Shown here: positions 1 through 7,395 of the stretch, piece by piece
Position numbering within the stretch: position 1 is the stretch's first letter
Layout of the letters: each line of letters opens with the position of its first letter
Assembly: GCA_964291465.2 (NCBI GenBank)
Contig: OZ219931.1
Coordinates: 1 to 64,000 of the forward strand
DNA length: 64,000 nt
Origin: JAGWBJ01 sp964291465
GTDB lineage: Bacteria; Chloroflexota; Dehalococcoidia; Lucifugimonadales; JAGWBF01
Direction of reading: 5' to 3'
Made by a program: the position numbers and the translations under genes
The notes under the pieces: generated by a model
Told to the model about the DNA's origin: nothing
The model's input: the letters and a program-made list of their open reading frames with translations, nothing else
The model's database searches: none

Positions 1-458
1 TCGGCGCCTCCGACGAGGTTCTTCAGCAGATCGGTCCGCTCCTTGTGGATGGCCGTCACCAGGTCCGCGCCGTCGTCCAGCGTTATGCTGGGGCCGTGGT
101 CCAGGGCCGAGTGGATGTGGCTGTAGTAGGTCTCGTTGTCCTCCCCCTTGATGGCGAAGGTCGGGATGCCGTACTCGTGCACCAGCGCCGCGGCCACGTC
201 GTCCTGGGTGCTCAGGGGGTTGCTGGCGCACAGGACCACGTCGGCCCCCCCTTCCTTCATGGCCAGGGCGAGGTTGGCCGTCTCCGTGGTGATGTGAAGG
301 CACCCGGAGACGCGCAACCCCTTCAGGGGCTGATCCTTCCGGAATCTCTCCGAGATCCGGGCGATCACGGGCATCTCCCGGGCCGCCCAGGTTATGCGTC
401 CAACCCCCTGGGCGGCCAGGGCTGGGTCTTTAATGTCTCCATTGGGTCTCGATGCCAA
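1..458 (-). CDS. ahcY: Adenosylhomocysteinase, N-terminal part (runs off the window)
   Basis: S-adenosylhomocysteine hydrolase splits SAH into adenosine and homocysteine in the cytosol and so relieves product inhibition of methyltransferases. About 152 N-terminal residues are present; the rest lies beyond base 1. The segment CASNPLSTQDDVAAAL and the GEDNETYY stretch are hallmark SAHH sequences. No ATG fits the conserved N-terminus; a TTG at 456-458 lies five bases after an AGGAGG ribosome site, giving MASRPNGDIKDPALA. The gene follows a PfkB kinase that could remove the adenosine product. A 15-base imperfect tandem repeat lies directly upstream of the ribosome site. Family identity is secure; the TTG start is inferred. 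Confidence 0.93.
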   Translation of the reverse strand, partial: MASRPNGDIKDPALAAQGVGRITWAAREMPVIARISERFRKDQPLKGLRVSGCLHITTETANLALAMKEGGADVVLCASNPLSTQDDVAAALVHEYGIPTFAIKGEDNETYYSHIHSALDHGPSITLDDGADLVTAIHKERTDLLKNLVGGA

Positions 459-473
459 GCATTCCTCCTTTCG

Positions 474-518
474 GGTCCGAACAGGTCTGGTCCAAACGGG
501 TCGGGTCTAGACCGGGCT
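474..518 (-). repeat. 15-bp x 3 imperfect tandem repeat in the ahcY leader
   Basis: Three consecutive 15-base units (474-488, 489-503, 504-518) match one another at about 10 to 12 of 15 positions; in gene orientation each ends in GACC. The array ends just before the AGGAGG of ahcY and overlaps the last codons of the PfkB gene. It resembles in position, not in sequence, the arrays before pfkB, lpd, folE and etfB. Confidence 0.6.
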
Positions 519-1524
519 GCGACGGTGCGTGTCTCCGCGGCGCCGGTGGTCAGATGGGGCGCCGCTCCGTCGCGGCCAGGGCAGCGTCTCCGTGCTATTC
601 AGTCCAGGGAACCGGCTGATGTTGCCGAAGTCCCGGAACCGGGCGGCGATGTCCGTCCGCTCCAAAGCGCCCAGGCGCTCGACGCTGAAGGACTCCACCG
701 CGAAGGAGCCCATGACCGACCCCACGACGGCGGCCCGTCGAAACGCCTCGGGGCCCAGGTCGCCGGTGCCGGCCAGGTACCCGATGAACCCCCCGGCGAA
801 GGAGTCTCCGGCGCCGGTGGGGTCCACCACCGTGTCCAGCGGGATAGGCGGGGGCGGCGAATATGGAGTCCCCCATGAATTGTATCAGGCCGTGGTCGCC
901 CCGCTTGACGATGACCGTCTCCGGCCCCATGTTCTGGATGAACCGGGCGGCCCTGACCACGTTAACGGCGCCCACGTGGGCCGCCGCGAACTGGCGTATC
1001 TCGTTCTCGTCCACGAACAGCACGTCCACGGAGCGCACCACCTCGCTCAGTGCATCCAGCTTGCCGTCGATCCAGAAGTTCATGGTGTCGGCGGCGACCA
1101 GCCTGGGCCGCTGCTCCATCTGGCCCAGGACGTTGAGCTGGAGCTCCGGGTCGATGTTGGCCAGGAACAGGTACGGCAGGGAGCGGTGCTCCGGGGAGAG
1201 GCGCGGGTCGAAGTCGGCGAAGACGTTGAGCTGGGTGTCCAGCGTCTCCCGGCTGTTCACGTCGTCCCGCCCGTAGACCCCCGACCATCGGAAGGTCTTT
1301 CCGGGAGCCCTCTGCAGGCCGGAGACGTCCACCCGGTGCGATTTCAGGAGGTCCACGGAGTCCGCGGTGAAGTCATCCCCCACCACCGCAACCATCCCCA
1401 CGGGGGCGAAGTAGCTGCCGGAGACGGAGAAAAAGGTCGCGGACCCGCCCAGGGCGTCCTTGCGGCTGCCCGCCGCCGTTTCCACCGTGTCGTATCCCAC
1501 AGACCCAACTACCAGAATCGCCAT
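507..1524 (-). CDS. PfkB-family kinase, probable adenosine kinase (single-base frameshift)
   Basis: Ribokinase/PfkB-fold sugar or nucleoside kinase. The N-terminus MAILVVGSVGYDTV, the early GGSATFFS segment and the C-terminal anion-hole/catalytic signature DPTGAGDSFAGGF are all present, but in two frames. The first frame runs from 1524 to about 844 and the second from about 843 to 507; removing one base from the GGG at 841-843 joins them as AYPLDTVVDPTGAG, giving about 338 residues, normal for the family. Position between ahcY and the methylthioadenosine genes suggests adenosine as substrate, an inference. Without the repair the protein ends near 595 and lacks the catalytic Asp. A 22-base tandem array lies upstream of its start. 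Confidence 0.82.
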
Positions 1525-1533
1525 GGCCGTCCT

Positions 1534-1621
1534 TTGACTAGGGATGGTTCGCGTCTTGACCAGGGGTCGTTCCCGCCTTGACCAGGGGTCGTTCGCGTCT
1601 TGACTATGGATCGTCCCCGAA
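1534..1621 (-). repeat. 22-bp x 4 tandem repeat in front of the PfkB gene
   Basis: Four copies of a 22-base unit start at 1534, 1556, 1578 and 1600; on the plus strand each begins TTGAC and contains GGGGTCGTTC or a close variant. The array fills the gap between the PfkB start (1524) and the rhodanese gene, whose stop codon lies inside the last copy. Copies 2 and 3 are the most alike. It therefore forms the leader of the PfkB cistron in a minus-strand operon. Confidence 0.85.
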
Positions 1622-1963
1622 CGAGGTGGGATGGTTCCTCTCGATCCACACCGGGGTCCCGTCCTCGATGTTGTACAGGTCCTCGGGGGAGAATCCCATG
1701 GCCGCGGACATCTCGCAGGCCAAGCCGCTCCTCACGCCGGCGGCGCAGATGAACAGCAGCTTCTTCCCCGTGGGCAGCTCGTCGATCCTGCCCAGCAGGT
1801 CGTCTATGGGGATGTGGATGGCGCCGGTCACGTGGCCCGAGACCCACTCGTCGTCGCGTCTCACGTCCACCACGGCGACGCTGTCCTTGCCCTCGGCCAG
1901 CATCTGGGCGGCCTCGTCCGAGTCTATGCGGTAGTACGGTTCGCCGGGGTCTTGCCTGGGCAT
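1604..1963 (-). CDS. Single-domain rhodanese-like protein
   Basis: A 119-residue rhodanese (sulfurtransferase) domain protein. It has the CH2A-type start VVDVRRDDEWVSGHVTGAIHIP and a catalytic loop CAAGVRSG with the nucleophilic Cys at about residue 74, so it should carry a persulfide. A cytosolic location is expected because there is no signal peptide. The ATG at 1963 follows an AGGAGCG site that overlaps the end of mtnP 13 bases away, which indicates co-transcription with mtnP and mtnA. Its role in this sulfur-amino-acid recycling cluster is not defined; sulfur transfer or detoxification is plausible. The stop codon falls inside the 22-bp repeat array. Confidence 0.9.
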   Translation of the reverse strand: MPRQDPGEPYYRIDSDEAAQMLAEGKDSVAVVDVRRDDEWVSGHVTGAIHIPIDDLLGRIDELPTGKKLLFICAAGVRSGLACEMSAAMGFSPEDLYNIEDGTPVWIERNHPTSFGDDP

Positions 1964-1976
1964 GATGGCGCGCTCC

Positions 1977-2840
1977 TTAATTCAGGTATTTCCCGGTTAT
2001 GGGCCGCATCTTCTCTCTGACCTCCGGCGGGACGGTCTCTCCGGAGGTGATGATAGAGTCCTGGAGGGCCCGGGCGCAAGGACAGCTCCGCGTCTCGGGG
2101 ACCCCCGGGACCGTCCTGCGCAGCACGTCCTTGGACGTGGCGGCGTTCCGCTTGAGGTTCGCTACGACCATCTCGACGGTCACGTCCTCGCCGGACTCGT
2201 GCCAGCAGTCGTAGTCTGTAACGCAGGCCAGCGTCGCGTAGCACATCTCCGCCTCCCGGGCCAGCTTCGCCTCGGGGAGGGCGGTCATCCCGATCACGTC
2301 GGCGCCCCACGAGCGGTACAGGGCCGACTCGGCGCGGGTCGAGAAGGCGGGCCCCTCCATGACCACGTAGGTGCCCCCCGGGTGGAGGGAGGCGCCGTTG
2401 GCCTGTATCCCCCGAAGGAGCCGCGCGCTCAGGTCGGCGCAGAAGGGATCGGCGAAAGCGATGTGGGCCACTATGTCGCCGTCGAAGAAGGTGCCGGCCC
2501 GCTGCCTGGTCCGGTCAATGAGCTGGTCCGGGACCAGCAGGTCCAGGGGCCTCACCTCCTCCTTCAGGCTCCCGACGGCGCTGACGGAGATGACTCGCTC
2601 GACACCCAGGGTCTTCAGGGCGTAGATGTTGGCCCGGACGGGTATCAGGGTCGGGCTGATGCGGTGCCCGCGCCCGTGGCGCGGCAGGAAGGCTACTGCA
2701 GTCCCGTCCAGGTCTCCCAGGACCACCGCGTCGCTGGGCGGTCCGAAGGGCGTGTCCACGCGGACCTCCCGCACCCCGGTCAGGCCATCCATCTCGTAGA
2801 GGCCGCTTCCGCCGATGACGGCTATCCGTGCCTCGGCCAC
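1977..2840 (-). CDS. mtnP: S-methyl-5'-thioadenosine phosphorylase
   Basis: Cytosolic purine nucleoside phosphorylase-type enzyme that converts methylthioadenosine and phosphate to adenine and 5-methylthioribose-1-phosphate. The 287-residue protein has the N-terminal phosphate loop IGGSGLYEMDG, the RHGRGH segment, the MEGPAFSTRAE substrate loop and GMTALPEAKLAREAEMCYA, all typical of MTAP rather than of broad PNPs. The GTG start at 2840 lies six bases after the mtnA stop, with AAGGGG just before it, so mtnA and mtnP form one transcript and act in sequence. The product is the substrate of the upstream-encoded MtnA. A purine nucleoside phosphorylase II with wider specificity is the only close alternative. 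Confidence 0.95.
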   Translation of the reverse strand: MAEARIAVIGGSGLYEMDGLTGVREVRVDTPFGPPSDAVVLGDLDGTAVAFLPRHGRGHRISPTLIPVRANIYALKTLGVERVISVSAVGSLKEEVRPLDLLVPDQLIDRTRQRAGTFFDGDIVAHIAFADPFCADLSARLLRGIQANGASLHPGGTYVVMEGPAFSTRAESALYRSWGADVIGMTALPEAKLAREAEMCYATLACVTDYDCWHESGEDVTVEMVVANLKRNAATSKDVLRRTVPGVPETRSCPCARALQDSIITSGETVPPEVREKMRPITGKYLN

Positions 2841-2846
2841 CGCCCC

Positions 2847-3902
2847 TTACCTCTCGCCGCCCGGCGGGCCCGTCACCGTGCGGGCGAGGCTCTCGGTATA
2901 GGGCTCCGCCAGGATCCCCGCCTCGGTGATGATCCCGCTGACGTACCTGTGGGGGGTGACATCGAAGGACGGATTGCGCACGCCGATCCCCTCGGGCGCG
3001 GTCCGGACGCCGCCAAAGCTGGTGACCTCCTCGGCCCGCCGCTCCTCTATGGGTATCTCCGCTCCCGACGGGATGCTAAGGTCGACGGTGCTGGTGGGAG
3101 CGGCGACGTAGAAGGGCACCCCGTTCTCCCTGGACAGAACGGCCAGGGTGTAGGTGCCCACCTTGTTGGCCACGTCCCCGTTGGCAGCGATGCGGTCGGC
3201 GCCAACCACCACGCAGCCGATCTCCCCCTGGCTCAGCAGCACGCCCGCAGATGAGTCCACGATCAGGGTGGATGGGATGCCAAGCTGCACCAGCTCCCAG
3301 GCGGTCAGGCGGGCCCCCTGCAGGAAGGGACGGGTCTCGGTGTGGAACACGTGGAAGCGCTTCCCCTTCTCCCATCCGGCCCTGATGACCCCCAGGGCGG
3401 TGCCGTAGCCCGCCGTGGCCAGCGCCCCCGTGTTGCAGTGGGTCAGGACGCCGCCGCCGTCGGGGACGATCTCGCTGCCGAACCGGCCGATGCGGCGGTT
3501 GACCTCCTCGTCCTCCTCGTGCATATTCCGCGCCTCGTCCAGAAGCCGGCCGGGAACGGCGGACACGTCGGGCTCGGCCTCCGCCAAGTCCAGCAGGCGG
3601 CGCACCGCCCAGGTCATGTTCACGGCGGTGGGCCTGGCGGACTCGATCTCCCGCCCGGCCTCGTGGAGGCGAGCCAGGAAGCTGCGCCGCTCGTCCCTTG
3701 GTATGTCCCTGGCCGCCATCGCCACCCCGTAGGCCGCGACGACCCCCAGGGCGGGGGCGCCCCGCACCCGCATGTCCTTCACCGCATGGACCACGTCCCG
3801 GTACTGGCCCGCCTCGAAGACGGCGGTCTCCACCGGCAGCTTCGTCTGGTCCAGCAGCCGGAGCTTCTGCCCGGTCCACTCTATGGCTTGGACTTCAGTC
3901 AT
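2847..3902 (-). CDS. mtnA: S-methyl-5-thioribose-1-phosphate isomerase
   Basis: Isomerises methylthioribose-1-phosphate to methylthioribulose-1-phosphate in the methionine salvage pathway. The protein has 351 residues from the ATG at 3902 (MTEVQAIEWTGQKLRLLDQT), the usual length. It shows the MRVRGAPALG substrate loop, GGGVLTHCNTGALAT with the catalytic Cys, VVGADRIAANGDVANKVGTY with the catalytic Asp, and the FDVTPHRYV end. A longer in-frame start at 4058 would add a non-conserved extension into the promoter and leader and is rejected. The leader holds a strong hairpin close to the start codon, so attenuation is possible. No mtnB to mtnE genes are visible in the window. Confidence 0.95.
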   Translation of the reverse strand: MTEVQAIEWTGQKLRLLDQTKLPVETAVFEAGQYRDVVHAVKDMRVRGAPALGVVAAYGVAMAARDIPRDERRSFLARLHEAGREIESARPTAVNMTWAVRRLLDLAEAEPDVSAVPGRLLDEARNMHEEDEEVNRRIGRFGSEIVPDGGGVLTHCNTGALATAGYGTALGVIRAGWEKGKRFHVFHTETRPFLQGARLTAWELVQLGIPSTLIVDSSAGVLLSQGEIGCVVVGADRIAANGDVANKVGTYTLAVLSRENGVPFYVAAPTSTVDLSIPSGAEIPIEERRAEEVTSFGGVRTAPEGIGVRNPSFDVTPHRYVSGIITEAGILAEPYTESLARTVTGPPGGER

Positions 3903-4057
3903 GCACAGCGCCTTACAACAATAAAGCTTCTCTGCGCGAGAAGCTTGTGGTCTCAAGCCCCCCTCATCTCCACCCTGATGGCCCGGGCATGATGGCTCGG
4001 CACCTGTCCCTCGGGAATGACGTGGGTGGAGCAATCGGTCTTCGTGAGACAGCCTCA
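3903..4057 (-). promoter_or_regulatory. mtnA leader with terminator-like hairpin
   Basis: About 150 bases separate the predicted transcription start from mtnA. In gene orientation a 9-bp perfect stem (3924-3932 with 3938-3946, loop of five) is followed by TATTGTTG and then, 21 bases on, by the start codon. A 5-bp stem (3943-3947 with 3954-3958) overlaps its upstream arm and would be mutually exclusive with it. I could not match the leader to SAM, SAH, cobalamin, T-box or other riboswitch consensus sequences that I know. Regulation is inferred from the folding alone. Confidence 0.45.
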
Positions 4058-4086
4058 ATACTACTAACGCCCGGCCTGCCTGTCAA
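4058..4086 (-). promoter_or_regulatory. Sigma-70-type promoter for the mtnA operon
   Basis: On the minus strand a perfect TTGACA (4081-4086) is separated by 17 bases from TAGTAT (4058-4063), a 4 of 6 match to the -10 consensus. Transcription would start near 4051 and cover mtnA, mtnP, the rhodanese, the PfkB kinase and perhaps ahcY. Confidence 0.7.
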
Positions 4087-4124
4087 GAAAAGGGCATTGG
4101 GGCCCCAGCCCTAGCCGTGCATCC

Positions 4125-5297
4125 CTAGCTCAGGAGGGAGATGAACACCCCCGCCACGACGGCGGAGCCGATGACCCCGGCGACGTTGGGGCCCATGGCG
4201 TGGGGCAGGAGGAAGTTGTTGGGGTTGGCCTCCTGTCCCACCATGTGGGAGATCCGGGCTGCCATGGGCACTGCCGAGACCCCTGCCGAGCCGATGAGGG
4301 GGTTCACCTTGTCCCTGACCACCAGGTTCATGACCTTGGCCGCGATCAGGCCGCCCGTGGTGCCGCAGGCGAAGGCCACCAGGCCCAGGCCCAGGATGGC
4401 CAGGGTCTCCAGCTCCAGCACCTTGTCCGCCGAGAGCTGAGCCCCGACGGCTATCATCAGGAAGATGGTGACCACGTTCAGCACCTCATTGGATGCCGAC
4501 TGGCTGAGCCGCGGCACCACGCCGCTCTCGGCGAAGAGGTTTCCTATGGCGAACATGCCGATCAGGGGCGCGGCCTCGGGCACCAGGAGGATCACGATCA
4601 CCATGAGCATCACGGGAAACACCAGCTTCTCCAGCCGGCTGACCTCCCTGGAGGGCCGCATCACGATCTCCCTCTCTGCCCTGGTGGTGAGGAGCCGCAT
4701 GATGGGCGGCTGGATGAACACGACGCCCGCCATGTAGGAGTAGGCCACCACCGCCGTGCGTCCCAGCAGGTCCGGAGCAAGCACCGCCGACGCGAATATG
4801 GTGGTCGGCCCGTCTGCGCCGCCGATGATGCTGATGGCGGCAGCGTCCTTGTTGGTGAAATCGAAGCCGGGCGCCAGGTCCAGGCCCAGGGCCCCCCAGA
4901 AGGCCACGAAGATGCCGATCTGCGCCGCCGCTCCCAGCAGGAGGGACTTGGGGTTGGCCAGGATGGGCCCGAAGTCGGTCATGGCGCCCAGGCCCAGAAA
5001 GATGAGCGGGGGCAGCACGTTCCAGAAGGAGAGGGCGAAGTGGAATGTGAGGCCCAGGATGCCCGATTCCTGGATGGCGCCCGCGTCCAGGGGGTCGCCG
5101 GTGGCCAGCTCCGTCAGGGCGTTCTCCGGAAGGTTGCCCAGGACGATGCCCAGCCCGATGGGCAGCAGGACGTAGGGCTCCTTCTTCTTGGCTACGGCGA
5201 CGAGGATGAACCCAATGCCCACCACCAACAGGAGCAGGGAGCCCCACTCCAGGTGGTAGATGCCGGTCTCTCGGAAGTAGTCGTTGAGGTCGGGCAC
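4125..5297 (-). CDS. oadB: Sodium ion-translocating decarboxylase, beta subunit
   Basis: Integral membrane subunit of the oxaloacetate/glutaconyl-CoA/methylmalonyl-CoA decarboxylase family. It decarboxylates the carboxybiotin of a carrier subunit and exports sodium ions. The 390-residue protein has many hydrophobic segments and the family hallmarks GLGAMTDFGPILANP, IIGGADGPTTIF with the sodium-binding Asp, and NPLIGSAGVSAVPMAAR near the C-terminus. The GTG start at 5297 lies nine bases after the gamma-like gene, so the two are co-transcribed. No alpha (carboxyltransferase/biotin) subunit occurs in the window, so the substrate cannot be assigned from context; oadB is used in the broad family sense. 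Confidence 0.9.
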   Translation of the reverse strand: MPDLNDYFRETGIYHLEWGSLLLLVVGIGFILVAVAKKKEPYVLLPIGLGIVLGNLPENALTELATGDPLDAGAIQESGILGLTFHFALSFWNVLPPLIFLGLGAMTDFGPILANPKSLLLGAAAQIGIFVAFWGALGLDLAPGFDFTNKDAAAISIIGGADGPTTIFASAVLAPDLLGRTAVVAYSYMAGVVFIQPPIMRLLTTRAEREIVMRPSREVSRLEKLVFPVMLMVIVILLVPEAAPLIGMFAIGNLFAESGVVPRLSQSASNEVLNVVTIFLMIAVGAQLSADKVLELETLAILGLGLVAFACGTTGGLIAAKVMNLVVRDKVNPLIGSAGVSAVPMAARISHMVGQEANPNNFLLPHAMGPNVAGVIGSAVVAGVFISLLS

Positions 5298-5306
5298 CGC
5301 CTGGGC

Positions 5307-5573
5307 CTAGGCCTCCTCGACCGTTCCTGCCCGGCCGCCCCGTCCGGACTCGGCCAGGGCGATGGTAACCCCGATGGCCGAGGCGAGGGCCCTGTCCCGC
5401 TGGGCCGGGTCGGAGTCGGCGGCCGGGGGCTCGGAGACCAGCCTGCGGACCGGTCCCCAGGCCAGCAGCCGCTGGAACAGCGCCAACAGGACGACCAGGA
5501 GTATGAGGAGTACGAAGACCGTGGCCAAGCCGCCAACCGTCAACTCGAGGGCCTCTTGGATCTGGGAGGTCAC
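5307..5573 (-). CDS. OadG-like gamma subunit of the decarboxylase
   Basis: A small 88-residue protein that begins VTSQIQEALELTVGG and contains one strong transmembrane helix, GLATVFVLLILLVVLLALFQ, at about residues 14-34, followed by a polar Pro/Asp-rich tail. Size, topology and its place directly upstream of oadB fit the OadG gamma subunit, which anchors the alpha subunit to the beta subunit. A GTG at 5573 is chosen because the helix then starts near the N-terminus; AGGA lies some 13 bases upstream, which is rather far. A longer start at 5675 would add an unlikely Cys-rich stretch. Sequence conservation in this family is low, so the call rests largely on context. Confidence 0.7.
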   Translation of the reverse strand: MTSQIQEALELTVGGLATVFVLLILLVVLLALFQRLLAWGPVRRLVSEPPAADSDPAQRDRALASAIGVTIALAESGRGGRAGTVEEA

Positions 5574-5871
5574 CGGTTCAGGGCTTCCTACGCGGTCCTG
5601 TCCGCAGGCCCGGCATGATGGCCGCAAGTATAGCACGAACGGTAGGCATGCGCTATAATCTTGGTGGCTGCACAAGCCCGCTGCCTGACAGGCCGAGAAA
5701 TACGGGGAGCGCAGAGGGCCGTGGCCCCTTTGCCGGGTATCTGAGGGACACCCTCAGATACACTTTCATCCATCCACGCACTGGTAGGGGCTCGGAAGGA
5801 CGGCGGGTGTCGTATCTCCGGACTTGGGGCCGTTCCAAGGGCATAACAGAGTTCTTCAGGAGGCTATAACG
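5574..5871. promoter_or_regulatory. Divergent control region between oadG and pxpA
   Basis: The region separates two divergent operons. A perfect TATAAT lies at 5654-5659 on the plus strand with no good -35 box, and TATACT at 5627-5632 on the minus strand could serve oadG. The plus-strand leader would be about 200 bases long and holds a perfect 11-bp inverted repeat at 5737-5761. An AGGAGG at 5858-5863 precedes the GTG start of pxpA. Confidence 0.45.
5737..5761 (+). promoter_or_regulatory. Perfect 11-bp hairpin in the pxpA leader
   Basis: GTATCTGAGGG at 5737-5747 pairs perfectly with CCCTCAGATAC at 5751-5761 across a three-base ACA loop. It sits in the pxpA leader about 110 bases before the start codon and is not followed by a T-run, so it looks like a regulatory stem or operator, not a simple terminator. 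A smaller GGGCC/GGCCC stem lies just upstream at about 5715-5727. Confidence 0.6.
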
Positions 5872-6635
5872 GTGGGCGCAAAGATCGATTTCAACTGCGA
5901 CATGGGCGAGAGCTTCGGGATGTACAAGATGGGCTATGACGAGGACGTGATCAAGTTCATCACCTCGGCCAACGTGGCCTGCGGCTTCCATGCCGGGGAC
6001 CCGGGGTGGATGCGCAAGACCGTGGAGATGGCCGAGGAGAACGGCGTCGGAGTGGGGGCCCATCCCAGCTTCCCGGACCTGCAGGGGTTCGGGCGGCGGA
6101 ACATGGTCGTCTCCCCCAAGGAGGCCAAGGACGACGTGGTCTACCAGATGGGGGCCTTGGCGGCCTTCACCCGCACCAAGAAGCTCCAGCACGTGAAGCC
6201 CCACGGGGCCATGTACAACATGGCCGCGGGCGGCGGCGACCTGGCCAGGGCCATCTGCGAGGCGGTGCTGGAGGTGGACCCGGATACCGTGCTGGTTGTG
6301 CTGGCGGGCACCCCCTGGGCCGAGGTGGCCAGGGAGATGGGCGTGCGGGTGGCCCAGGAGGCCTTCGCCGACCGGGCCTGAACCCCGACGGTACGCTGGT
6401 GGCCCGCTCCAAGCCCGGCTCGGTCATCCACGACCTGGACGAGGTGGTGGAGCGCAGCATCAGGATGGTGACCCAGGGCACGGCGACGGCCGTCAACGGC
6501 GAGGAGATCGAGGTCAGGGCCGACACCTTCTGCCTCCACGGGGACACCCCCGGGGCCAGGGACATGGCCGTGGCCCTGAAGTCGGGCCTGGAAGCGGCGG
6601 GGGTCGAGATCGTTCCCCTGAGCAGGCTCGTGTAG
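5872..6635 (+). CDS. pxpA: 5-oxoprolinase subunit A, LamB/YcsF family (single-base frameshift)
   Basis: PxpA is part of the ATP-dependent 5-oxoprolinase PxpABC, which opens pyroglutamate to glutamate in the cytosol. The LamB/YcsF start KIDFNCDMGESFGMYK, the ANVACGFHAGDP metal/substrate segment and the later FCLHGDTPGA motif are conserved. The reading frame stops at 6379-6381 after EAFADRA and resumes as NPDGTLVARSKPGS in the next frame, so one base seems to be missing near 6380. The repaired protein is about 254 residues, the normal length. The GTG at 5872 lies eight bases after AGGAGG. The pxpB gene follows 23 bases downstream. Confidence 0.9.
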
Positions 6636-6658
6636 CCCGGGACCAGGCGGCCCCGCGG

Positions 6659-7391
6659 ATGTACCAGCGACCGTCCTATCTGCCGGCAGGCGACAGGGCC
6701 CTCTCCGTCGAGTTCGGCAACGCCATATCCCCGGACATCAGCTCCAGGGTGCGTGCCTTCTACGTGGCCATCGAGGCCCAAAACGTGCCCGGCGTCCTGG
6801 AGCTGGTGCCCACCTACCGGGCGATCCTGGTCTACTACGACCCCCTGGTCGTCGCCTACTCCGACCTGGTGGACAGGCTGGAGTCCCTGGAGGCGGCCCA
6901 GGCCGATGCGCCTCGGTCCGCCCCCTCCGTCGTGGAGATACCGACGGTCTACGGCGGCGAGTACGGGCCCGACCTGGAGCACGTCTCCCGGCACTGCGGC
7001 CTTCCCCAGGACGAGGTGGTCCGTATCCACACCGGCACGGACTACCTCATCTACATGATGGGCTTCACCCCCGGCTTCCCCTACCTTGGCGGCATGTCCG
7101 AGCGGATAGCGACGCCCCGGCTCCAGACGCCCCGGACCATCATACCCGCCGGGTCCGTGGGGATCGCCGAGAAGCAGACCGGGGTGTATCCCATAGAGAG
7201 CCCCGGCGGATGGCAGCTCATCGGCCGCACTCCCGTGCGGCTCTTCGACACGGGGCGGGACCCGCCGGTGATCGTGGAGGCGGGGGGACTACCTGCGGTT
7301 CGTGCCGGTGACCGAAGAGGCCTTCCGGCAGCTTGCGAAAGAGGTCGAGTCCGGCCTGTATCAGCCCGTGGTCAGGGCCCCAGGCGAGTAG
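6659..7391 (+). CDS. pxpB: 5-oxoprolinase subunit B, KipI family (single-base frameshift)
   Basis: KipI-like allophanate hydrolase subunit 1, the partner of PxpC in 5-oxoprolinase. The ATG at 6659 gives MYQRPSYLPAGDRALSVEFG, followed by YLIYMMGFTPGFPYLGG and SPGGWQLIGRTPVRLFD, both strong family signatures. Near the end a run of six G (7282-7287) moves the protein out of frame; with five G it reads VEAGDYLRFVPVTEEAF and ends at the TAG at 7389-7391, four bases before pxpC. The repaired protein has about 243 residues. As written the protein would carry a foreign C-terminus ending at 7417. The next gene's start confirms the repaired frame. Confidence 0.9.
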
Positions 7392-7395
7392 CCCC

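Noticed and set aside
45..878. Long plus-strand open frame across ahcY and pfkB
   Set aside because: It is antisense to two conserved minus-strand genes and is a side effect of high GC content.
507..1524. Calling the frameshifted genes pseudogenes
   Set aside because: Each needs only one base change, mostly in G or C runs, and both halves are fully conserved; sequencing or assembly error is more likely, so they are listed as coding genes with a note.
1534..1621. Tandem array considered as CRISPR
   Set aside because: Units are contiguous with no unique spacers, and no cas gene is present.
3903..4057. Assignment of the mtnA leader to a SAM, SAH, cobalamin or T-box class
   Set aside because: None of the conserved core sequences of these classes could be found; only the competing stems are supported.
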